This document shows, in pieces, positions 1 through 4,754 of a DNA stretch of 6,136 bases (position 1 is its first letter; each line of letters opens with the position of its first letter). Under the pieces are notes generated by a model, which did no database searches, had not been told where the DNA came from, and saw only the letters and a list, made by a program, of their open reading frames with translations. The position numbers and the translations under genes were made by a program. The DNA is taken from contig CALBSY010000291.1 of assembly GCA_937967725.1 (NCBI GenBank), positions 1 to 6,136 on the forward strand, given 5' to 3'. This DNA is from an uncultured Alphaproteobacteria bacterium (GTDB lineage: Bacteria; Pseudomonadota; Alphaproteobacteria; Caulobacterales; Aquidulcibacteraceae).

Positions 1-582
1 GTTGTCGCCTACCTCGGCGCGCGCATCCTCGGCGACTTCGGCGCGTCGGTGTTCACCGTCGAGCTGGTAGCCTTCTCCATGCTGCGTGAATTCGGCGTGG
101 TCATCACCGCCGTGCTGCTGGCGGGGCGCACCAATTCTTCATTCACCGCTGAGATCGGCGCCATGAAGATGCGCCAGGAAATCGACGCCATGCGCGTCAT
201 CGGCATCGAACCAATGGAAGCGCTCGTCGTGCCACGTGTCATGGCTATACTTGTGATGACTCCCATTCTCACCTTCGGTGCGATGATGGCGGGCATTTTT
301 GGCGGCGTGCTGGTCGCATGGGGTGAACTCGGCGTAAGCCCCAACATGTTCTTCGCGCGCGTCTCCGAAACCGTGCCCGAACAGCACTTCTGGGTCGGCT
401 TCGTCAAAGCGCCCGTGTTTGCCCTCGTGCTTTCGGTGATCGCGTGCAAGCAAGGTCTCTCGGTCGGCGGCGATGTCGGCTCGCTCGGCAAACGCGTCAC
501 TACATCCGTGGTGCAGGCAATCTTCATGTTGATTCTGCTCGATGCGCTGTTCGCACTCTGGTTCCTGGAGATGGACTGGTGA
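1..582 (+). CDS. mlaE: MlaE-family ABC transporter permease (5' end outside window)
   Basis: Inner-membrane permease subunit of an MCE-type ABC transporter that moves phospholipids or other hydrophobic molecules across the envelope. The reading frame is open from base 1 and ends at the TGA at 580-582, so 193 residues of the C-terminal part are visible. A GTG at 49 is only an internal codon, because the frame and the family similarity continue upstream of it. Family hallmarks are the conserved cytoplasmic and helix region REFG.VITAVLLAGR (visible residues 29-43), AEIGAM (50-55), EIDAMRVIGIEP (60-71) and LVVPRV (75-80). Hydrophobic segments follow at about 80-106, 136-153 and 167-190. It is the first visible gene of a four-gene operon and overlaps the ATPase gene by 4 nt. 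The missing N-terminal part might carry a STAS (MlaB-like) domain, as some alphaproteobacterial MlaE proteins do; this cannot be seen here. The family call is secure; the substrate is not known. Confidence 0.93.
   Translation, partial: VVAYLGARILGDFGASVFTVELVAFSMLREFGVVITAVLLAGRTNSSFTAEIGAMKMRQEIDAMRVIGIEPMEALVVPRVMAILVMTPILTFGAMMAGIFGGVLVAWGELGVSPNMFFARVSETVPEQHFWVGFVKAPVFALVLSVIACKQGLSVGGDVGSLGKRVTTSVVQAIFMLILLDALFALWFLEMDW
567..570 (+). promoter_or_regulatory. Ribosome binding site of the ATPase gene (decides GTG start)
   Basis: GGAG lies 8 nt before the GTG at 579, inside the end of the permease gene. The GTG overlaps the permease stop (GTGA), which indicates translational coupling. This supports 579 over the in-frame start codon at 444, which would add 45 residues with no similarity to ABC ATPases. 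Confidence 0.7.
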
Positions 583-1343
583 GCGCCGACATCGCCATCC
601 GCGTACGCGGCCTTGGCACGCGCTTCGGCAGCCAGGTCGTACACCAAGATCTCGACCTCGACGTCAAGCGCGGCGAAATCCTCGGCGTTGTCGGTCCGTC
701 CGGCAGCGGCAAATCCGTGCTGCTACGCAAGATCGTGGGGCTGGATCCGATGCAGGAAGGCGTGGTCGAGTTTCCGAAACTACGCGATTCTGACCGCGAG
801 CCCCGACTTGGCGTGATGTTTCAGGACGGTGCGCTGTTTTCGAATCTCACCGTGCTTGAGAATGTCGAAGCGCCGTTGCGGGAGCACGCAGATGTCTCGC
901 CGCATTTGCGCAGCGAGCTGGCGTCCTTAAAGCTTTCGATGGCTGGACTCGGCCCCGACGCGCACCACAAGAAGCCTTCACAGATATCCGGCGGTATGCG
1001 CAAACGCGCCGCGGTGGCGCGCGCGCTCGCGCTTGATCCGGAATTGCTTTTTCTCGATGAACCCACCGCCGGCCTCGATCCAATCGCGGCGGAGCGTTTC
1101 GATTTGATGGTGCGCGATCTCGCGCGCTCTGTCGGCCTGACAGTGTTTCTGGTCACGCACGATCTCGATACGCTGCACGCGGTCTGCGACCGCGTCGCCG
1201 TCCTCTACAACCGCAAGATCGCCGCCCTAGGTACGATCGCGGAAATCGTCGCCGGCGCCGAGGGCTGGATCCAAGAATATTTCTCAGGACCGCGCGGGCG
1301 CGCGGCGTCCCGCGAACAGGGACGCGGCGCGCCGGGAGGATAG
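579..1343 (+). CDS. mlaF: MlaF-type ABC transporter ATP-binding protein
   Basis: Cytoplasmic ATPase subunit that powers the MCE lipid transporter; as in other ABC importers and exporters it should act as a dimer on two permease subunits. The protein has 254 residues, normal for MlaF. All nucleotide-binding motifs are present and intact: Walker A GPSGSGKS (39-46), Q-loop FQDGALF (Q82), the MlaF-like stretch LTVLENVEAPLREH (90-103), ABC signature ISGGMRKRAAVARAL (136-150), Walker B LLFLDE (156-161, catalytic E161), D-loop AGLDP (164-168) and H-loop LVTHD (H194). The SGGM form of the signature and the PLREH segment separate it from generic ABC ATPases. The C-terminus is a polar, Gly/Arg-rich tail after IQEYFSGPRGRA. 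The start is GTG at 579, overlapping the permease stop by 4 nt and preceded by GGAG. The next gene begins 2 nt after its TAG stop, and the Shine-Dalgarno for that gene lies in its last codons. Confidence 0.95.
   Translation: MSADIAIRVRGLGTRFGSQVVHQDLDLDVKRGEILGVVGPSGSGKSVLLRKIVGLDPMQEGVVEFPKLRDSDREPRLGVMFQDGALFSNLTVLENVEAPLREHADVSPHLRSELASLKLSMAGLGPDAHHKKPSQISGGMRKRAAVARALALDPELLFLDEPTAGLDPIAAERFDLMVRDLARSVGLTVFLVTHDLDTLHAVCDRVAVLYNRKIAALGTIAEIVAGAEGWIQEYFSGPRGRAASREQGRGAPGG
1334..1340 (+). promoter_or_regulatory. Strong ribosome binding site of the MCE-protein gene
   Basis: GGGAGGA ends 5 nt before the ATG at 1346. It lies in the last codons of the ATPase gene, directly before its TAG. It is the strongest Shine-Dalgarno in the operon and fixes the start at 1346. 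Confidence 0.8.
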
Positions 1344-1345
1344 TT

Positions 1346-2194
1346 ATGGAAACGAAGGCCAATTACGTGCTGATCGGCGCGGCAACGGTGATAGGCGCGG
1401 CGCTGATCATGCTGTTCGCCATGTGGATCGCCGGCAGCGATTTCCGCGGCGGCTTCAACCAGTACGATGTCGTTTTTGACGATCCTGTGCGCGGTCTGAC
1501 CGAGGGCGGTGAAGTGCGGTTCAATGGCATTAAGGTGGGTGAAGTGGAAGACCTGCGGATTGATCCCGACAACACCAACCGTGTCATCGCGCGCATCCGC
1601 GTTTCGGCGGACGTCCCCGTGAAGGAGGACACCGAAGCACAGCTTGAGCCGATCGGCCTCACGGGCGTGACGCTGATCCAGCTTACTGCAGGGTCGCCCG
1701 GTGCCGAGTTGTTACGGCATTCCGGTTTCGGGCCGCCGCCGCGTATCCAGGGTAGGGGCAGCCAGATCGACGTTATCGTTGCGCGTGGCGAGGAAGTGGC
1801 GCTGCGCGCCAGTGAAGCGATGGCCGCGGTTCGCGATCTGCTGACGGAAGAGAATATCGAGCGCGTGACGCGCATTATTCAAAATCTCGAAACCGTTTCC
1901 GATCAGCTCGCCGACAGCAATTCCGTGGTGACGCAATCCGGTGCGGCCGCCCGCGAGATCGCCAGCCTTGCGCGTCAAATGCAGCGTGATCTTGCCGAAC
2001 TCGATACAACCATAAACGAAATCAACGCCGCCGCCGCGGTCGCATCCGGCGAGGCGCTACCCGAGCTTGCGTTGGCGGCCGAGGAAATCCGCCGCGCCGC
2101 CGCTGGCATATCGCGCGTCGCCAACAATCTCGAAGAGAACCCGTCCGTCCTCACGCCGCAATCGCCGCGGCCAACCGTGGAGCTGCCGCGATGA
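1346..2194 (+). CDS. mlaD: MlaD-family MCE-domain protein, membrane-anchored
   Basis: Periplasmic substrate-binding component of the MCE transporter. MCE proteins of this family form homohexameric rings on the permease and carry lipid through a central hydrophobic pore. The protein has 282 residues. One N-terminal signal-anchor helix spans about residues 7-29 after a short METKAN head. The MCE domain covers about 39-117, with the typical pieces DDPVRGLTEGGEVRFNGIKVGEV (47 onward), a central DVPVKEDT (89-96) and the LTGVTLIQLTAG strand-loop (105-116). About residues 140-265 look mostly helical and partly coiled coil (for example EEVALRASEAM and EEIRRAAAGI), and the protein ends in a Pro-rich tail RPTVELPR. 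This is longer than E. coli MlaD (about 180 residues), as is usual for alphaproteobacterial versions whose helices extend the channel. The TGA overlaps the ATG of the lipoprotein gene. The family is sure; the ligand is inferred only. Confidence 0.93.
   Translation: METKANYVLIGAATVIGAALIMLFAMWIAGSDFRGGFNQYDVVFDDPVRGLTEGGEVRFNGIKVGEVEDLRIDPDNTNRVIARIRVSADVPVKEDTEAQLEPIGLTGVTLIQLTAGSPGAELLRHSGFGPPPRIQGRGSQIDVIVARGEEVALRASEAMAAVRDLLTEENIERVTRIIQNLETVSDQLADSNSVVTQSGAAAREIASLARQMQRDLAELDTTINEINAAAAVASGEALPELALAAEEIRRAAAGISRVANNLEENPSVLTPQSPRPTVELPR
2179..2182 (+). promoter_or_regulatory. Ribosome binding site of the auxiliary lipoprotein gene
   Basis: GGAG lies 8 nt before the ATG at 2191, inside the end of the MCE gene. 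The start overlaps the upstream stop as ATGA. A second ATG at 2194 is directly in frame and would remove one residue; the upstream ATG fits the coupling better. Confidence 0.6.
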
Positions 2195-2805
2195 TGCGCG
2201 CCTCTGTCCTCGCTTCGCTCTTGCTGCTCGGCGGCTGCATTTCCTTGTTTCCCGAGCCGCCGCCGCCGCCACGCATTTTCGCCCTAGAAGCTGGCGAGGT
2301 GGAGCGTCTGCAAGGCGCGCCCATAGACGCTGCGATCGCCGTCTCGCAGCCATCTGGCGAACGCTCGATTCTAGGCACCGATGTCGTTTGGCGTACTGGC
2401 GATCAGCTCGCCTTCGTCGAACAGATGCAATGGTCCAACCGTGCTGAATTCGCGCTGCAATCCATGCTGAACGAAACTATGTTGCGTCAGGGACGGTTCA
2501 CTTCGTCGGTGCGATCCGGAGAAGCGCGCGCGGGTTACGAAATCCGGTGGGAGGTGCTCGACTTCGAAGTGCGTGAAGAGCATATGCGGGCCCGCTTCGC
2601 CGCCGATGTGCGGTTGGTCCGCTATCCCGGCCGGCGCATCGTCGCCACCGAGATCGTCACGGCTGAGACGCCGGTATCGGATCGTAGCGCAAACGCCGCC
2701 GCTCAAGCGCTTGCGCGCGCCGCCCGGGAAGGCAGCGCGCGCATTGGGATGTTTGCGGCTGATGCGGCGGCCCAGGCCGAAGCCGAGGCCGCCGCTTCGG
2801 AGTAA
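2191..2805 (+). CDS. ABC-type transport auxiliary lipoprotein (PqiC/YmbA-like)
   Basis: Predicted outer-membrane lipoprotein that works with the MCE transporter, in the ABC_trans_aux family to which E. coli PqiC belongs. The 204-residue protein starts with a short lipoprotein signal peptide, MMRASVLASLLLL, and a lipobox LGGC with the acylated cysteine at residue 16. Residue +2 is Ile rather than Asp, which argues for sorting to the outer membrane. A proline run (P23-P27) follows, then RIFALEAGE, equivalent to the Y.L.. strand that opens the family domain. Late family features are YEIRWEVLDFEV (about 114-125), the basic strand-turn RLVRYPGRRIVATE and the terminal helix AAAQALARAAREGSARIG. The last 17 residues are an Ala/Glu-rich low-complexity tail. 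It is the last gene of the operon; its TAA touches the stop codon of the convergent gene. Assignment rests on lipobox, length, domain pattern and position in the operon. Confidence 0.85.
   Translation: MMRASVLASLLLLGGCISLFPEPPPPPRIFALEAGEVERLQGAPIDAAIAVSQPSGERSILGTDVVWRTGDQLAFVEQMQWSNRAEFALQSMLNETMLRQGRFTSSVRSGEARAGYEIRWEVLDFEVREEHMRARFAADVRLVRYPGRRIVATEIVTAETPVSDRSANAAAQALARAAREGSARIGMFAADAAAQAEAEAAASE
2764..2795. terminator. Candidate hairpin at the convergent gene ends
   Basis: A perfect 9-bp GC stem pairs 2764-2772 (GCGGCGGCC) with 2787-2795 (GGCCGCCGC) across a 14-nt loop, which itself can form GGC-CGAA-GCC. It lies in the last codons of the lipoprotein gene and 11 nt beyond the stop of the minus-strand gene, so it could act for either transcript. 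No T-run follows on either strand, and the bases also encode an Ala-rich tail, so the hairpin may be only a by-product of coding. Confidence 0.3.
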
Positions 2806-2809
2806 TTAC
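2802..2809. other. Abutting convergent stop codons in a palindrome
   Basis: The plus-strand TAA (2803-2805) and the minus-strand TAA (2806-2808) are directly adjacent and form the 8-bp palindrome GTAATTAC. There is no intergenic base between the two operons, so each transcript must run into the antisense of the other gene unless it ends inside coding DNA. Confidence 0.9.
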
Positions 2810-4590
2810 GCCAAAGCGGCGTCGATCAGCAGATAGGCGCGGACCAGTTCTTTGCCTTCGCCCTTATTCTCGCTCTTGGCGAGATCGGGACGGGCGCGGA
2901 ACTGCGTTGCCACGGCATGCGCGTCGCTGTTGCGTTTGATGTGACGCGAGATGCGGGTCACTGCGCCCGGCGCCGCATCGATCACCGCGCGACGGCGAGC
3001 CGTGGCTCCGTCGCGTGAGCAGCGTGCGATGCGTTCGAGATCGCCTGCGTGCAACACGTCGGCAACATCGACACCCGCGTTGAGCACGACATCGATCGCG
3101 CCCGACTTGAGCGTGGCGTCGGCGTGCGCCGGTTCGGTTGAGCCGAAATCGGAGAGCCCCGAATCCTCGTTCGCGGCGTCGTCACGGTGCGGCATCACGT
3201 TGCCCCAGCCGCCGAAGCCTTTGAACATGCGGCGCGGCTGCTCCGAGACCGTCTCGACGCGGCCGCGCGAGCCGCTGCGCGCAACAGCCGCGCTGGCCGC
3301 TGCATGCAGGGTGGTCATTTCGACCGGTTCGGCCTTTGGCTCCGGTCTGCGCTCGAGCGTGCGCACCGCCGCGGCCTTCTTGCCGCCAGCCGCCGTAGCG
3401 AACGCGCTGAGGCGGTTCTGCACCGACGTCGCGTGATAGTCGGCTGCGGCCTGGCTCTCTTCCGACGCCATGCGCGCGGCATTGGCGGCCTCCTGCAGCT
3501 TGGCCAGCGTCTCGGCGGCAGCGTCCTGCAACGCAACCGTCTCGGCGCGGATCAGCGGAGCAGCGCGTTTGGCCTCGTGCACGGCGCTGCGCGTGGTTTC
3601 ACGCACTGCGCTCGCGGTTTCGTTGGCCGCCAGCACCGCTTCCGCGGTTGACTTCTTCGCCGTCTCGGTGAGGCGGGTTGCCTCCGCTAAACCGGCTAGC
3701 ATTTCCGTCATCGCGCCGTTGAGCGATGCGCTGGCGGCGCTTGCGTTGTCGGCCGCCTGATGGAACTGCGCCGTGCGTTCGCCCAGCACCTCGGTCGAAG
3801 CGGAGAACGATTCCAGATGCGATTGCAGAGCCTCTTCGGCGGAGTTGATCTCCGTCTTCACCAGTTTCGAGGCTTCACGCATGAGGCGTACTTGACGGCC
3901 GATTGAATGCGCCAGCGTTTCGGTCTGGCCTTTCAGATCGCCGTTGAGCTCCATCAGCGCGTCGCGTTCCATGCGCAGCGATTGCGACATGATCTCGGTG
4001 TTCTCGCGCGAAGCCTCTACCGCTTCGCCGAACAAAGTGGCATTGCGCTGCGCCGCAGCTTCCAGCTCCGCCAAGCGGTTCATGGCTGCCGCAACCGCGT
4101 CGTTGAGCGACTCGATCTCGGTCTTCACGGTGTTGGAGAGACGCTGCGCGTCGCTTTGGCCGAGCTCGACCGGCAACCGTGCTTCTTGCGCGATGCGTGT
4201 CAGTTCGACTGCCAGCTTGCGCGCCTTCAGCGCTTCACCCGCCGCAGACGCCGCAACCCAGAACAGCAGGGCAGGGCCGAACGCCAGGGCAATCAGGCCG
4301 GCCTGCATGGCTGGGTCCATCGCCATCACGGCGTCGACGCCGAAATAGCTGAGTGGGCCGCCGATAGCGCCTGCGATCCACACCAAAGCGGCCAGACCGC
4401 CGGCGAAACCAGCCCACGAGAACCCGGTCTTCACCTTCTCGCGCGGTTGTTGGCTTTGTTCGTTTGACGCCTCGGACCCTTCGGTCTCCGGCTCGAATTC
4501 ATCCAGCGCAATCTCGTCGTCGTTCGCGGCTTCGGGCTCGCCGAAGGCGGCGAACACGTCGCGCTCCTCTTCATCCTCATCAAAATACAT
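2806..4590 (-). CDS. Two-helix membrane-anchored coiled-coil protein, possible TipN-like polarity factor
   Basis: Not firmly recognised. The 594-residue protein has: a very acidic N-terminus (18 Asp/Glu and one Arg in the first 40 residues, starting MYFDEDEEERD); two hydrophobic helices at about 57-80 and 96-116 joined by a short loop; a long Ala/Glu-rich predicted coiled coil from about 119 to 420; a charged, Pro/Ser-rich linker to about 498 that includes MFKGFGGWGNV; and a C-terminal domain at about 499-594 with LERIA, RRRAV.DAAP and the end RAYLLIDAALA. The membrane hairpin suggests that both termini lie on the same side, probably the cytoplasm. The start at 4590 is preferred over a GTG at 4617 because GGGAG lies 8 nt before this ATG. 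It is paralogous to the next gene upstream. The order of two membrane helices followed by a long coiled coil resembles TipN, the new-pole marker of Caulobacter, though TipN is longer. A generic envelope or chromosome-organising coiled-coil protein is the alternative. Confidence 0.8.
   Translation of the reverse strand: MYFDEDEEERDVFAAFGEPEAANDDEIALDEFEPETEGSEASNEQSQQPREKVKTGFSWAGFAGGLAALVWIAGAIGGPLSYFGVDAVMAMDPAMQAGLIALAFGPALLFWVAASAAGEALKARKLAVELTRIAQEARLPVELGQSDAQRLSNTVKTEIESLNDAVAAAMNRLAELEAAAQRNATLFGEAVEASRENTEIMSQSLRMERDALMELNGDLKGQTETLAHSIGRQVRLMREASKLVKTEINSAEEALQSHLESFSASTEVLGERTAQFHQAADNASAASASLNGAMTEMLAGLAEATRLTETAKKSTAEAVLAANETASAVRETTRSAVHEAKRAAPLIRAETVALQDAAAETLAKLQEAANAARMASEESQAAADYHATSVQNRLSAFATAAGGKKAAAVRTLERRPEPKAEPVEMTTLHAAASAAVARSGSRGRVETVSEQPRRMFKGFGGWGNVMPHRDDAANEDSGLSDFGSTEPAHADATLKSGAIDVVLNAGVDVADVLHAGDLERIARCSRDGATARRRAVIDAAPGAVTRISRHIKRNSDAHAVATQFRARPDLAKSENKGEGKELVRAYLLIDAALA
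2817..2842 (-). repeat. Direct repeat, copy 1, encoding the RAYLLIDAA tail
   Basis: These 26 bases match 4766-4791 at 25 positions; the single mismatch (t2834 / a4783) changes Tyr to Phe. All other codons of the RA(Y/F)LLIDAA motif are the same in both genes, although the surrounding DNA has diverged strongly. Confidence 0.75.
3463..3678 (-). other. Best-conserved coiled-coil segment shared by the two paralogs
   Basis: This segment encodes residues 305-376 of the complete coiled-coil protein. By hand count, 38 of 72 residues are identical to the equivalent part of the upstream paralog (5439-5654), with no gap. The core pattern is LAAN.TA.AVR.TT, then AKRAA.LIR.E.V, then L..L.EAA.AAR. It is more conserved than the flanking rod, which suggests an interaction or packing surface rather than a simple spacer. 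Confidence 0.6.
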
Positions 4591-4598
4591 CACCGCAA

Positions 4599-4603
4599 CT
4601 CCC
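4599..4603 (-). promoter_or_regulatory. Ribosome binding site that sets the start at 4590
   Basis: Read on the minus strand, GGGAG is followed by 8 nt and then the ATG at 4590-4588. This selects the protein beginning MYFDEDEE over the in-frame GTG at 4617 upstream, which would add nine residues. Confidence 0.65.
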
Positions 4604-4664
4604 GTTCGCCCACACACGGTTTGCGGGCGTTAACGGGGCCGGCTGCAACGGGCATGCCAGTCAG

Positions 4665-4728
4665 GCGAGCGGCGCTCGCGCGGCGCGCGTGCGCCGATTT
4701 GATGCAAGACGCGCGCACGTAGGTGCGC
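4665..4728. repeat. Cluster of GC-rich inverted repeats, weak terminator candidate
   Basis: Three perfect stems are present: GCGAGC (4665-4670) with GCTCGC (4674-4679) over a 3-nt loop; GCGCGCGT (4683-4690) with ACGCGCGC (4709-4716) over an 18-nt loop; and GCGCAC (4713-4718) with GTGCGC (4723-4728) over a GTAG loop. The last two share bases, so they are mutually exclusive. They lie 26-90 nt after the stop of the upstream paralog. None has a T-run on either strand, so intrinsic termination is doubtful; very high local GC makes some pairing expected by chance. Confidence 0.35.
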
Positions 4729-4754
4729 CAAACGCGAGAATTAAGGTTGATCCG

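Larger units (their letters stand above)
4591..4754 (-). other. Intergenic region between the two coiled-coil genes, with GC-rich inverted repeats
   Basis: These 164 nt lie between the stop of the upstream paralog and the start of the downstream one. They hold three GC-rich inverted repeats and, near the 4590 start, a GGGAG Shine-Dalgarno (about 4599-4603). They should contain the end of the upstream transcript and/or a promoter for the downstream gene. I found no convincing -35/-10 pair and no T-tract following a hairpin. A GTTAAC palindrome at 4629-4634 is the only AT-rich island near the start. Confidence 0.5.

Noticed and set aside
444..578. Upstream extension of the ATPase gene to a start at 444
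   Set aside because: It would overlap the permease by 139 nt and add residues unlike any ABC ATPase; GTG at 579 has a Shine-Dalgarno and the expected 4-nt overlap.
9..647. Open frame of 212 codons on the minus strand
   Set aside because: It is antisense to the well-supported permease and ATPase genes; the Ser/Thr-rich translation is a shadow of GC-biased codons.
2951..3760. Several plus-strand open frames opposite the complete coiled-coil gene
   Set aside because: Antisense to a gene with clear paralog conservation; the conserved pattern is in the minus-strand frame only.
2806..4590. Methyl-accepting chemotaxis receptor, suggested by two membrane helices and a long coiled coil
   Set aside because: There is no periplasmic sensor domain between the helices, no HAMP domain, and no conserved signalling hairpin tip.
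4625..4745. CtrA-type binding sites around GTTAAC (4629-4634) and TTAATT/AATTAA (about 4738-4745)
   Set aside because: Neither has a second TTAA half-site at 7-nt spacing, so they do not meet the TTAA-N7-TTAA consensus.
4591..4754. Small RNA or tRNA gene in the intergenic region
   Set aside because: No cloverleaf or T-arm consensus and no promoter or terminator pair could be found; the inverted repeats are explained by GC-rich sequence.
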